A stretch of 64,000 nucleotides of DNA, from NCBI GenBank assembly GCA_027382625.1, contig JAJKFJ010022931.1:1-64000 (forward strand). The letters run 5' to 3'. The translations under genes were made by a program, and so were the position numbers. The notes under the pieces were generated by a model. That model searched no databases. It saw only the letters and a program-made list of their open reading frames with translations, and was not told the origin of the DNA. The stretch comes from Tetmemena sp. SeJ-2015 (Eukaryota; Ciliophora; Spirotrichea; Sporadotrichida; Oxytrichidae). Shown here piece after piece: positions 23,968 through 35,917 of the stretch (its first letter is position 1; every line of letters starts with the position of its first letter).

Positions 23968-25623
23968 AAAATTGATTAACGAGTGGCAGTTAATTATGTC
24001 CAGTTTAAAATAATAATTAGACTACTACTTAATAGAGAATGAATTCTAAGAACTTTATTTCCTTGATACTTTTGAGTGGAAGCGATCACAAAAGAGTTTA
24101 AGCGATAAAAAAAACAAGAAGTAGATAATGAAAAAAGGAGATAATGAGTGTCACTATATCTCTCGCAGCTTTGATATGGTATACTGATTATTAAAGAAGA
24201 AACTAATACTGCAGAAATAGAATTGAAAAACTAAACTGCCACTTTTTGGCTGAAGGCATAACCTGAAAGCTACATTCAGGCAATATATCGTTAGATTTAC
24301 TTATTATGTTGTAGAATATCTTAGACTGGCTTAAGGTCAGCCACTACAAGAGAAAATGTTTGCTTCATCTAAGTATCATTTATAGCGATTGGGTTTAATT
24401 TTTCAGATTTTGCAATCTTATTGAAATTCCTCTTCTTTTGAAGATTTAATCTTTATGTTTATATATATTTTATTTGGATATACATTTATAATTCAAATTT
24501 TATAAAAGAATTTTGATATTTAAATTCACTGTTATATTATATTAGTTTTTCAAGATCTATCGAACAAGCTTTTGATGAGTGGGGAAATCCGTGATTTCAA
24601 CTGCCACCGTGTTTTTGTCCCACTTATTATTTTAGCCAATCACATATTTTAATTAAATTTTATACTATATTGTTTAATGAAGAGTTAAAGTTCATAGGTT
24701 GCCATAGGAAATTATCTTTACAATAAATTTAAATTATTTAATATTTATACTTAAATATATTTAACTTTTTAAATATTATGATATTAATTATTAGAAACAA
24801 TTACATTTCATTTTTTAGATTGAGACCAATCTTATTTTTAATGAACTATAAATTTGGGATAATAAACTTATGAATAATTCTTATTCGAATTCAAGTTTTG
24901 TTAAATAAATTTATTTACTCTAGTTACATTCTCAACTAAATTATTTATCATATTATTAAGTAAAAGAGCTTTTTAAAGAGTTATGTCTTTTAAATTAAAT
25001 TATAATTTATATTCTTCTTTTAGTGATTTATAAATTTAATTTTTAAAATAAATTAAAATTGTTGGTTTCAAAATTTAATTACTGGGTGTGTTGTGTTTTT
25101 TGTGTATTGGGTAGTAAAATTAAATCAATTAGCCAATTCTGAGAAATTATTAAAAAATTTTCGTGCTTCCTTTTAGCATTACTATGCTTTCCCTTACTTA
25201 ATTATTAAAATTTCAATATTCTAATTGTCTAGAATTTTATAGAGCAAATTTTGTTAATATTTGAAGCCCCCATTATCATTATAACCTAAATAACCCAAGC
25301 AGAAAAAAATTACCGACAAGTTTAATAATTTAAAATTATAAAATAGGATAATCTAAATAAACAACAGTGATTAAATGACTTAAATAGAAACGATAATCTA
25401 CTTAAAGCAAGCGTTGCAAACAATATATGTTATATCCAGTACAAAATTAATTTAAATGATTGCATTTTTAAATGCTTTAGATTAGTTTTAAAGATAAAAA
25501 TTTTCTAAAATAAATCAATATGAAGTACGTAATTTTATCTTAGTGAATAATAAATAGCGAAAATTTGATTGAAATGTTTTTATTTATTTAATTATTATTT
25601 CTACTTTTCATTCAACCAAATAA
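23968..25623. other. Large gene-free stretch with GC-richer patches
   Basis: 1.65 kb without a family frame. Parts of 24090-24640 are less AT-rich and hold short inverted repeats: CCTGAA/TTCAGG near 24270, GGCT/AGCC near 24330, GAAATC/GATTTC near 24585, nested inside AGTGGG/CCCACT. A structured RNA is possible, but no known class is recognised. Confidence 0.35.
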
Positions 25624-25697
25624 TCATTTAACTGAAGTATTCTCCTGAATTACTAATTTGATCCTCTCAAGAAGCTCTTGTTTTTATTGCAAATTAA
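25624..25697 (-). pseudogene. Detached C-terminal helix relic of an A gene
   Basis: Reads INLQQKQELLERIKLVIQE and ends in an in-frame TGA at 25624-25626. It matches the A-family C-terminal helix. It lies about 360-440 nt beyond the conserved end of C2, mirroring the relic beyond C1. Confidence 0.55.
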
Positions 25698-25775
25698 TTT
25701 ATGACACATTTTAACTATAGCCAAAATTTCATTGGAAAGTAAAATTTAAATTTTTATAAAATATGATTATTTAAA

Positions 25776-26624
25776 TCAATGGCAGTATGAAATATCTACC
25801 TCCATTTCAATAAATTATGAATAGTAGAATAAGCTTTGAAAATATTTAAATGATAAGATTAATTCAGTAATTAAAAGAATAAGTATAAATAAACTCTCAG
25901 AAATGTTTATAGAGCAGCTTATATGGAAAAAAGATTAATAATTTTTTAATTTATTAATTAAGTGCAGGTGAATATAAATTTTAACAGCCTTAATTATAAT
26001 TTAACTTTCTAGATAATTTATTTATTTCCCGATTTTAAATTATTGCTCTACTATAATGAAGCTGTTAAAAAGCGGTAGATCTATGGTTTGCTGCTCTATC
26101 AGAGATTTGAATTACTGAATAAATTTACTCTAAACTTTCTTAAGTTCTTTCTAGTCTTATTCTGCCTTTTCAATATCGCTTTCTACCTCCAACTTGAAGT
26201 CATCAAGAATTTCACTTTTGAATTTAGTTTCTAGTTCTGTGATCTTCCTAGCTAAGTTCTAGCAAATGTTGTCTATCTTTCTTTATTTGTGGCCTTTGCT
26301 GATTTCGTCAAACGTATTAGAGCAATCCTCTAGCACATTCATGAATTTAAAGAAGTTATCGAAGTCATACAATTCACACATTTTATGTTTGAATTAAGGA
26401 TTTGATTATTCAATCTCCAACTAAATCTATTATAGGTAACAGAGCTAACATAAAACCTTAAAATTGCAAATTTACAAGTAATGATGCAAAATGTGAGGAG
26501 TATATTTTTGAGGCTAAGATTGATAGATCTTAAATTCTTCTATTGTCTTTTGACATGTTTCACATTGTGTAGTTTAAATTATAGGTGCGTTTCGGATTGT
26601 GAGTTCGAGTTCAAATATTGTCAT
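25776..26624 (-). CDS. C2: Cys-pair coiled-coil protein, subgroup C
   Basis: Open frame of 282 codons from ATG to TGA. First pair CETC near residue 23; second LCQLC near residue 57. Then come YDFDNFFKFMNVLEDCS, CQNLARKITELETKF, DIEKAEQDQKELKKV and TIDLPLFNSFII. The last 85 codons (from about IGKQINYL) are rich in I, L, F and K, and no paralog supports them, so the present stop may be secondary. The start codon is supported by a charged N-terminus (FELELTIRN). It is the last minus-strand gene before the divergence point. Confidence 0.7.
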
Positions 26625-27089
26625 ATCTAAATTTTATATTATTTTTATTATAATTATTGTATAATTTAAAGACATTTAGAATTTTAAAATTAAAAATTCC
26701 ATTAATTGTATGAATTATTAGAAATGGTAATTTTTAAAGTTTATCTATCGCACATATTTTTAGGAGAAATATATTGATAAGCGCAAATTTTTTATTTTAA
26801 TTTAGAATGATAAACTGTTTCAGATCGATTTATTTCATATATGCTTTTATTTAGGTAGATAATTTAATTTATCAATTTAAACTATAAATAAATTTATTAA
26901 ATAAAATTCTCTTAGAATAATTTGAAGATTTTACATGCACAGATCTTTTCTATATTATTTTGTAATTTTATTTACTATAAGCTAAAATTAACAAGTAAGA
27001 AGAATCATATTAATTTAGAATATTCAAATTATAAATAACTAAGCTAGTAAAGCATAGTTTTATATTTATGAAAAGAATAAGAAGTACCC
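26625..27089. other. Divergence point of the cluster
   Basis: A 465-bp spacer between C2 (minus) and S2 (plus). All cluster genes point away from it. It would have to serve both neighbours as promoter DNA. No clear palindrome of the TTGAATATTCAA type is present. Confidence 0.5.
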
Positions 27090-28162
27090 ATGAATTATTA
27101 TAATTTTTCTGAATAAGCAAAATAAAATATTTTATAGTGCTAATTTTGCCAATAATGGAAGTCTCACATAATCATTTTAACTCACATAAACTAGGAAAAT
27201 AAGGTATGCGATTAATAAAGACATAACTCAGAAATATAAAATAAGGATAATGATCGCTAGAATTAACACCAATAATAAAAAGAATAAAATTAAAATTGCG
27301 ACCTTGTAAAAAATAATTAGCTTAATGGGGGTAAAAATAGCAGAAAAGTATATTGTTCAGATTGTTTCGAAAAGAATTTTATTAGAAATCATTAGACTGT
27401 TAGCTATTTATTGGAGGAAAATTAGAAGAAAATAAAAGATCTAGAGATATAAATAGCGAATTTAGAGCAAAAAAATGTAGAAATTAAAAGATAGGTCCGA
27501 AGCTCAGTTATCCAAAATGTAAATATGAAAATGCCAGTAAATAATAATTGCGAATAAAATGATAATGAAGATATAGCCATCTAGTAGTATCTCCAAGAAT
27601 TGGCTGATTAAGAATTTGAGGATTCTAAATCCTAAAATCCAAATGTACTTTAAGAAAGGATTGATAATTAATTAGAGAAGCAGAGAGATATAAAAGAAAT
27701 GCTAGATTACACAAAGTTTAAAACATAGCAAGCTCTGATTTAAAAACTAGATGAAATAGAGATATAAATATACAAAATGCAAGGCATTAAATTAGAAGAG
27801 TCTCAATTATAAAGAATAAAAATGGTGATGCTGCTGAAAATTAATATCAAAAGCTTTCTTAGAGAATATTCCAAAGCACTCATTTATTGATTAAATAGAG
27901 CATAGAGAAATCTATTCAAGTCCTCAAAGACAAAATAAAGTAGCATAAATAATAGTAATAGGATATTAAAATTGTGTAAGAGGAGTTCCTAAATAAATAT
28001 AAGGAACTTTTAGAAAAGGGCATTCTCAATCAGCTAGCTTCTAATGGATGTTCGAAAATAACTTAAAAGAAAAGTCAATCAACAAAGTTTATTAAAGATT
28101 TAGAGTGTGTAAAGGCTATTCAAAAAGATTATTATGATTTAATTGATATAAAAAATTAATGA
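27090..28162 (+). pseudogene. S2: Cys-pair coiled-coil gene with one frameshift
   Basis: Begins MNYYNFSEQAKQNILQ followed by the pair CQFC; the second pair (YCSDCF) is near residue 93 after a Gln/Asn-rich insert. It continues in one frame to SQLQRIK, then shifts by one base in an A-run near 27822 (ATAAAAATGG, where six A would keep frame) into NGDAAENQYQKL and on to TGA. The total length fits a single lost base (358 codons if restored). The first plus-strand member. Either functional with a sequencing error, or newly inactivated. Confidence 0.7.
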
Positions 28163-28356
28163 ATATTTAAATAATAATACTTAATTCAAATTATAAAATT
28201 AATATAATTATGGGAATTAAATTGAAATGAATTTAAGGAGATTAGAATCAAATTAAAATACAAAGAATGGTGTTTAAATTTAAAAGCTGTTATTAAGTTG
28301 AGTTTGATTTTATTGCAGAGTTAATTTGTTTGAAGTTTATCATTTAAATTTATTGG

Positions 28357-29703
28357 ATGGAGTGTTTCTTTTGCCATAGCCCTTTAGAGTTGAAGTTCTT
28401 CGCCTACATAGGTTATGAAGGTTTCTAGGTAGAGAGGAAAAGTTTAAGGCACACAGTTTCTGATGCGATTATCTCCAACAACATGATGAAGCATAAGAAG
28501 TTATCTTGTAAGGGCTGCTTTGATCTAGAAATAAGCAAGTGGGCTTCAGCAAAAGGTTTATTGAGTGGCTAGCAATAAGTTTAAGCACCACCGATTTAGC
28601 AATCTTAAAAGCAAGAAGTAAGGGAAGAGTTCGAGGCCTGGTCTCCTGTGTAGACTCAAATGTAAGACGATAGAGAATCGCAGAATGAATCTCTGAGTAA
28701 AGTAAATCTAGAAAGGGATGACTTAGAGGAGAGTTGGAATAAGGATTTTAGCAAGAGACTACAAAGATCGAAGGATATATCCCCTGCTCTTAACTTCAAA
28801 GAGATGATCGAGAAAGAGCTCAGCATGAAAAAGCGTTTAGAAGAGTAAAAGATGGTCGAGTAAAAGATGCAAATCACAAAGCAGATTCTTCAAACTCTTC
28901 CTTAAAGCGTAGGATTGAAAAGAAGAAGAATGGATGATGAAAGCTCGGATACTAGTGCGAGTTCAGTGGCTAAGTTAGACATAGAGAAGTTTCAAATGGA
29001 AATAGTAAAGCCAAAGCAAACTGATAAACCTATGATGAATTAAATTATCGATCCTTCAGTCCAAATCATAGATGAGAAAGTCATGGAGGATTTATAAAAT
29101 AAATTGGAGCTTGAGCAAATTAAGTCTGGCTATTTTTGGAAGGTATTTGAAAAGCTCTAGAATAAACTCAAGTTAATAGAAAAGCTTGAAGGTGTGAGAA
29201 AAGAATTCTAATAAATCATTTCAGAAGAGAATTAAAAGAAAGTTCGATGCAAGCTTCAAGTAATTTCAGAGGATTTCCAGGAGATAAGATCTTAAGAGTC
29301 CTAATAAGTTAAATTGGATTAGACTATTCTCAAAGATAATATCCAGCAAGTTTTAGAAGCAAAGATTACGCAAGCCTTTAGTTCAACTTTGACTCAACAC
29401 ATAGAGAATTTTATAGCTGACCTTTAGAAGAATCTTGAAATGTCTAAAATGAGTTTTGACCAAGTAATTGAAGTTGAAAGTGAGTTTATTGATAAATACA
29501 AGCCTCTCTTTGATAAGGAAATGTTGAATTTGAACTTCTACGTTGAGGCTTTTAATAAGGATAGAGAGCTTCTCTAGATAACTAGGAAGAGTAATTTGAT
29601 AAAGTAAGCTTAGGACATTTAAAATGAGGTGGTGGGGATGATTAAAGTAAAGCCTGAAGAGGTAATTTCTATAATTGAAGAGGATGAGACAATGATGAAT
29701 TGA
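28357..29703 (+). CDS. S3: Cys-pair coiled-coil protein, longest intact member
   Basis: 448 codons from ATG to TGA without interruption. The first pair is at the very N-terminus (CFFC), the second (SCKGCF) near residue 52. A Gln/Pro-rich linker follows, then charged coiled-coil stretches (RLEEQKMVEQKMQ, LQNKLELEQI, LQNKLKLIEKLE) and a basic patch GLKRRRMDDESSDTS that could be a nuclear signal (inference). It uses CAA/CAG, TAA and TAG for Gln and is less AT-rich than its neighbours, suggesting stronger constraint. The function is unknown. Confidence 0.92.
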
Positions 29704-30103
29704 TTATTTATAATTAAATTAAATCTTCTCACTAGTCTAAGCTTTTTAATTTAAATATTGCAATTAAAAATATATTTTATATCTAACTTATCAAAAAAAG
29801 CTATGCTTCTCAAAAGAAGAGAAGGGCCTTTATTCAAATTAATTTATTATATCCTCCATCTTTCTTCAAAATAAATTTAGTTTTAAAAATATAATTTTCT
29901 TTTAAATAATTAAAAAAGTAGAAAAGGTATGAGGATATATGCGCAATTCATCATACATGTTTTATTTTAAAGATATTAAATATATAAGTTTATATTATAA
30001 TAAAATGATCTCTCAGTTTTGAAAAAAATTAAAGATAAATCTGTGATAATTTTTTATTTTTATAATAATTTTTAAGCAAAATAAGTAAGAAACAATTTAC
30101 ACT
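29704..30103. other. Intergenic between S3 and S4
   Basis: AT-rich; no signal recognised. Confidence 0.5.
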
Positions 30104-31460
30104 ATGGTGGAAAGAATATAAGTAGTTATTTGCTAAATTTGTAGGAATTCTTAGCAGTCTTTTTATATTAGCAACGAAGCATTAGACCAATCTCTTTCAG
30201 TATTATAATAAGAGAATTTTGAAAAAGCTCAATTTGTTGATAAAGATCAGGAGCTGAACTATCTTAAAAGTTAAATAATTGTTTGTAGAGATTGCCATAT
30301 CAATATCCTTTAAAATGCTCTCAAAATTTTAAGAGAGTAAAAATAAAATGAAGATGAGAATTATCAACAACCTTAGGAGCTCCAGTAGATTGATTATCTT
30401 ACAATAAATATTTAATTATCAACCCTAAAATTTGTATCTCTCATCTAAATAGAAAATGCCAGGCCTTATCCTTATTCCTTCTAGAAAAATTCCAAATACT
30501 CTTCTCATTTTTACTATAAAGGCAAAGACACAACTGGAATATGTATAGCTAGTAATCTAGCTATGATAATCAAAAATTTCTCACGAACTTTACTCTAGCT
30601 GATGATTACTAAGTAGAGCACATTATTTTCTTGCTTTTATGTATCCACCCTAATTTTAAGTTTAAAGATTTAAAAATTTTGATCTGCTTCTGATAGTCAA
30701 ATACGATTGGACTCTCTCTTTATTATTTCCCCCAGAGATATCTTAATTTCCTTATTATAGTTGTAATTTATTGGAGAACTAAGTTTAAGTTAAAATAAAT
30801 ATAATTAAAGATTAACACGTGCAGTTGAGTATCTAACCAAAATTTAGATAATTATATTTTGACTTTAGATTCTGCTTAAAATTCTATAACCTAATAATTT
30901 TGCTCCTTTTATTGTGAGCTCATAGATAAGAGCTATAAACTTTATTAAATCTGTTGTAAAGATTAAGAATAGAGAGTTTAAATTGTCTTACTACCAAGGG
31001 ATGCTGTTGAAACTAAAAACAAGATTATATACTTGCTAATAGATTATTGATAAATTAGATTGCTGGTGATGAATAAGCAATTTTAATTGCAAATAATTAT
31101 TATTTTCTTAATTTAAAATACAATCTATCTTAATAAAGTTCTCAGCTATACTTATTGATTAACTTAAAAATCAATTATTTACCTTGGAGAATAAAATGAT
31201 TGCTTTAAATAGTGTTTTCAAAGATTTAGAGAGATCTCCTTAAATATTTCACTCTCTCTATGATTTGAGATGCTAAAAAAGCAGATTTACAAATTTAAGA
31301 TAAGTATGTTACCAAAAAGATAGAGTAGATTTAGTTTTGGAAAGAGCATTTAGAAGATGAACTTACTAAGATTATCTAAACTTAATTAAAAGAGCAAGAT
31401 AGAGCTATTCTTGAAGAAAGTATTGAGTAATCTAAAACAAATTTGGTTTTTTAGGGATGA
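30104..31460 (+). pseudogene. S4: decayed Cys-pair gene, many frame breaks
   Basis: The start is typical: ATG, pair ICQIC near residue 12, second pair VCRDCH near residue 68, then a Gln-rich linker. After about 30530 protein-like segments continue in changing frames: FLTNFTLADDYQVEHI, then, past a TGA, segments with SAQNSITQQFCSFYCE and VLLPRDAVETKN, then LKNQLFTLENKM. The C-terminal stretch DAKKADLQIQDKYVTKK to FWKEHLEDELTKI and a TGA is open for about 60 codons. Some breaks may be unrecognised introns, but no consistent GT...AG set restores the frame. Most likely a relic of a larger gene. Confidence 0.6.
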
Positions 31461-32092
31461 AATCAAAAATTTAATATATTTTTTGGAAAATTTTCCCTCT
31501 TAAAAATTTTTTGGAAAAAATTTTTTTTTCCCTTTTTTTAAAATTTTTTTTATGATGATAATTTTTTTAATTTTTGGCCTCAAAATTATTCATTTTAAAT
31601 ATGCAAAAAATAACTTATTTTATTTTACTTTATTCATAATTATTTTTTATTTAAATAATTTCAAAAAATAGTGAGTGATTAAATTTTTTATAAAAAAAAA
31701 TTTATTTTTTTTTTAAAATTTTTTTTAAAATTAATAAATTTTTTTATTTTTATGATAAATATTATGAATAAATTTTTTTAAAATTTCTAAAAAAAGTAAA
31801 CACAACTCCTCTTATTAAAAAATTGGGAATTTTTAGGAAAATCAAAAAAAAAATTTTACAAAAAGGGAAAATATTTAAAAGGCTATATAAAATATTCTAT
31901 CTTATCTTTCCTGGAGAATCGCATTATAATAGAATATTGAATTCTGTCTTAGCATAATAAAATGATTCAAATTAATAATTGAGAATAAAAATAATAGCTT
32001 TATAATGTCCACATTTTAAATTATATAAGCAGGACAGGCTTTGAAAATTCTTCTTTTGAGTTATATTATTACTTACTTTATTTCCTTTTAAG
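31461..32092. other. AT homopolymer island
   Basis: About 31490-31860 is almost pure A-runs and T-runs. No coding signal. Confidence 0.5.
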
Positions 32093-32341
32093 CTTAAATG
32101 AAAATCTTAGAAATCAATCTTAAAGTTTTAACAACTTTACAAGAACAGATCTATTTAAAAAGAGCGAGTTTTTTTTAATAGAGATTATATTAAATGGTAT
32201 TTTGCTTGAGGATAATAAGAAGCTTGTAAGTGCAATTTATCACATATGATATGTATTTTATTTATTTTTCATAATAATATTTTCAATTTCAATTAGAATG
32301 AAGAAGAATCAGATGAAGAAGATTTGTAATTTGAGTATTGA
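32093..32341 (+). CDS. 3' part of a gene with one intron
   Basis: A frame reading LNENLRNQSQSF, then DLFKKSEFFLIEIILNGILL, is followed by GTAAGT...ATTAG (32226-32296, 71 nt). Joining phase 0 gives EEESDEEDLQFEY and TGA. The acidic tail and canonical splice sites support it. The 5' end is not identified; an acceptor TTTTAAG just before 32093 may be another intron end. It may be the true 3' end of S4 or a separate gene. Confidence 0.4.
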
Positions 32342-32633
32342 CTATATTATTTTCAATTAATCTTGCAAATTTCAAACGCTATTTTTAAGCCTTTTAAAAT
32401 TTTTTAAATTTAAATTTTTTAAAAAATCTTTTACTTAAACTTTAAATTTGTGAATATATTTATAAAAATAGATCATCATAGTTTCTAAGCTTAACTTAAA
32501 TTAATCTAATAAATTATAAGCTTTATTTTTTCTAGTGTATAGCTCTCTCTTTGAATATTTAAGATAGCATATATATTCCCCAAATTAAAAAATTTAAATT
32601 AAATTTTTTTTTTGAAAAAATTTTTTAAATTTA

Positions 32634-33833
32634 ATGTTCAAAAGAATATTTGGGGAGCTCAAAATCTATATAAATAATGATTGCAATATCCAAACCTACC
32701 CCTTGCCCTCAATGTTTATAAAGGGCTGCTTTGATGAAGAAACAGAAGCACTCGATCTGCTGCAAAGTATGTATCACGTATGTAAATACTGCTATTAGAA
32801 AGAAACCCTCTGCCAAGAATTCGTGGTTGAATATATTGAAGCGTAAACACTGGAGAGATAAACCCTGCTTCATCATCTTTAATTAGAAAATTCTGTGCAA
32901 AAAAGATGGCTGGAAACTTTAGAACTTTGCTAGGAGGCTAGTAGAGTCTTTGAATTACAAGATCAATTCATTTTGAGTCAAGACACTTACACCTATAACT
33001 ACTCTAAAAAGGCAATCACAGGAAGAAGAGATTCATCTCACACCTCCAATTTAGAGAAAGATAATTCAGTTTCAAGTTTTTCCTCTTCTTAAAATTAGTC
33101 TCTGAATCAGGAGTTGCAAAATGAAAGGGTCAAAATATACTTCAGCGAGGTGCTCGATAAATTTATGGAGGAGCTCTCTTCAGTTGTCAGCAAGCTCACA
33201 AAATTCAAGCTCACTTCTCTTTAGAAGGAGATTCTGAATCTATTAGAACCGGAGGTGAAAACATCGTCTCGAAAGTTTGAAAAATTGCAAGAATTAGAAA
33301 AGAAGTTTAAATAAGACTATTAAGAGCATTTGAAGGAGGGTGGAGTTCTCTCTGATCACATGTTCTAATAGGCTTTTGAGCGTAGTGGCCCTGGTCAAGA
33401 CCTTTACTTAAAGACTTAGATTTACAAAAGAGCATTGGAGTTATACCATAGTACGACAGAAAGCAGCTGTTGCAATAGATTGGAAAATGGGGGAATTAGA
33501 GATCAGAGTTTATCGCCTGAGTATTATAGTGAGTAGTTCTAAGATTCTGAAAATGAAAATAGCATCTGGTACTAGAATTAATAAGCTCAAAATTTTAAAT
33601 CTTTCAAAGTATCTAAGGGACAATCTCTAATGAGATAGGGTTTGAAGCAAAAAAGAGAGATTAACATAGTCAGGCAAAGAAAAGAGGAGCCTTAAGAAGA
33701 AAAATGCTATGATGAGGGTAAGCTCATAGTATAGAGATAGAAAAAGTCAAGAAGATCAAATAATTAGAAAACTAAAAATCAAAAACCACAACCGAAACCA
33801 TTAATAGTTCAGTATTCTAAAAAGATCAAGTGA
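32634..33833 (+). CDS. S5: Cys-rich coiled-coil protein
   Basis: Open frame of 399 codons ending in TGA. Cys lie near residues 17 and 33, followed by the pair VCKYCY near residue 55; the classical first C-x2-C is absent, so an upstream exon or a different ligand set is possible. The middle is Ser-rich (DNSVSSFSSS), then a charged coiled coil (SRKFEKLQELEKKF). The C-terminal 90 residues are strongly basic (KKSRRSNNQKTKN), which might bind nucleic acid or direct nuclear import (inference). The ATG follows a long A/T run. Confidence 0.82.
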
Positions 33834-34177
33834 GCATTTATTTTAAAACTAATCCTGTATATCTATTATAAATTATCTTCTTCTAAATCTTCATTCTTAA
33901 AATTATTTTAATTCAAAATGAATCTTTTTATTTATTTTTATCTTAAACATGCATAGCAAATTTTCCGAATACTCTATAAACAGCTTATGAAATTAATTTC
34001 TTCTCAAAAAAATTATATAAATGATATATCAAATTAATTATCATTACAAAATTTTAAATTCAAAAATAAAAAATTTTTTAAAAAAAAAAATCCCTTTTAA
34101 ATTTTTCAATAATTAATTTTAAAAATTGTATTTTTTTATATCAAATAAAAATATTTAATTTCTAAATATATTTAAAA
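33834..34177. other. Intergenic between S5 and D1
   Basis: AT-rich, with homopolymer runs near 34070-34110. Confidence 0.5.
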
Positions 34178-35155
34178 ATGGACTTTTAATTTTCTAAATG
34201 CTAAACTTGTGACGTGAGCTTAATAAGCTTCTTATCAATATCTGAGCGTGACCATATTCATTATGAGGAATCTAACTACCCTGGGAAGCCCTAATTCAGA
34301 TTCTGCCTCTCTAAGGAAGATGGAAGTGACATTAGCTTCTTCTGCAAGAGATGTTTCTATGAAAAGCAGCAGCAATACAAGCCCTATCAGGATTTACTGA
34401 GCCACTACTTTTAATTGCAGGAAGACAAGGACAGAGGACTGAATTTGATAGAGGAGCAAGTTAGGGAAATAAATACTTTGAAATAGTAGAAAGAGGTAAA
34501 GACTGCTGAGATTAAGATAGACCTGGACGACATGAGGAAAGAATTAAAGAAGTAAAAATAACTCTTGAAAGAATAACAATTGCAAGTACAGAGCTGTATT
34601 CAGGAGCAGGTAAAAGGTTAGTAAGAGGTATAGAAGATTTATGAATTTCTGGGACTTGAATCCGATGAAGCTTACCAACAGTGGCTAGTTATTGCAGGCA
34701 CTCAATCTTTGATTTCTCAAATCAATTAAGGAATGGAAACTTTAAAAAATTTAAATGAAATAGAGTAGGATTTGTAATTTGCTTAAATGTCAGATTATGT
34801 GATGAGTCTGGATAAGTAGTTAAATTAGACAAGAGAAAAATACATTAAGCAGCTAACTTTCCATAATTTCATCACCATTTTCAAAAATGTTCAGAAATAT
34901 AGGAAAACAAGCGATGATGTGATAGTAGAGCTAGATTTAATTAAATAGACGCAGTTATAAGGATTCATGAAGACGATAGACTTCAGTTTAGAGCAAATAA
35001 AGACCAATATAAAAGGTATTTTAGAATTTTTGAGATAAATAAAAGTAGAATAGTAAAGTCAAAATTAAAATGATGATGGGGATTAAGAAACAAACAAAAA
35101 TATCATGATTTAGGAGATTATCAAAATTATAGAGCAAATGGAATTAATTTAATGA
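34178..35155 (+). CDS. D1: Cys-pair coiled-coil protein, subgroup D
   Basis: 325 codons, uninterrupted, TGA end. N-terminus MDFQFSKCQTC is followed by the D signature: KPQFRFCLSKEDGSDI and FFCKRCFYEKQQQYKPY. After about residue 85 a continuous Gln/Glu/Lys coiled coil runs to the C-terminus (DLDDMRKELKKQ, QVQSCIQEQVKG). The two flanking C-x2-C pairs and the intervening single Cys give five Cys. The start context (aaaaATG) and the fixed distance to FSKC support the ATG. First of 13 D genes in tandem. Confidence 0.92.
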
Positions 35156-35917
35156 AACTAATTAAATTCAAAAAGCCTATTTTCTTTAAAATTAATAAAT
35201 TAACTCAGTCAAACAAGCTCTTTTTTAAATAATAATCAAAAGATATATTCACGAAACAATTTTAGCATAATTTATTACTTGCATTAGTTTATAATAAATA
35301 TATACTATGAAGAAAAAGAAGAATACATAAAAACTTCATCTAGGAGAAATTACACTCGAATGTTTTAGAGATTTTAATACAAAATATTATAAATTATTTC
35401 TATATCTTTTTATTCCGATTTAAAATTTAGGAAAAATTAATTTTAAAAATTAGATTTAGTTATGTGATATATTTTTTACTAAAACTGGAATTCCTTTAAT
35501 AAGAAAGTAGATTTCAATTTGAAAATAATTCTATGATAAAAAAAAATTACTAGATATTGAAAGCTTAAATCATTTCTCGAATACTTTCAATAGCTATACA
35601 AGTGTTTTACTTCCGTCTCTATTATTTTTTGGGAAAATTGTAGTCTTTTTTTTTTTAAAGTGCAAAAATTAAAATTAATAAGAAAAAAAGGGTTCTTTTT
35701 AATTTTTAAAAAAATTTATGCAAAATTTATTTAAAATAATTATTTCCAAAATTTAAATAAATTTTTAAAAAAAGGCATTTTTAACAAAAAAAAAAAGTAA
35801 AAAATTTTATTTAAAATTTTAATAAATTTATCAAAGTGAGCAACTAAGAATATAATTATGAATATTCATTAATACCATAAATTTATAAAATGATTCAGAA
35901 ATAATATTAAATAAAAA
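35156..35917. other. Intergenic between D1 and D2
   Basis: Includes an AT homopolymer island at about 35620-35830. No gene. Confidence 0.5.

Noticed and set aside
27090..28162. Programmed frameshift in S2
   Set aside because: The shift sits in a plain A-run with no slippery-site pattern shared by paralogs; a read error or mutation is simpler.
28656..28877. Minus-strand 73-codon ORF
   Set aside because: Lies opposite the intact 448-codon S3 gene; shadow frame.
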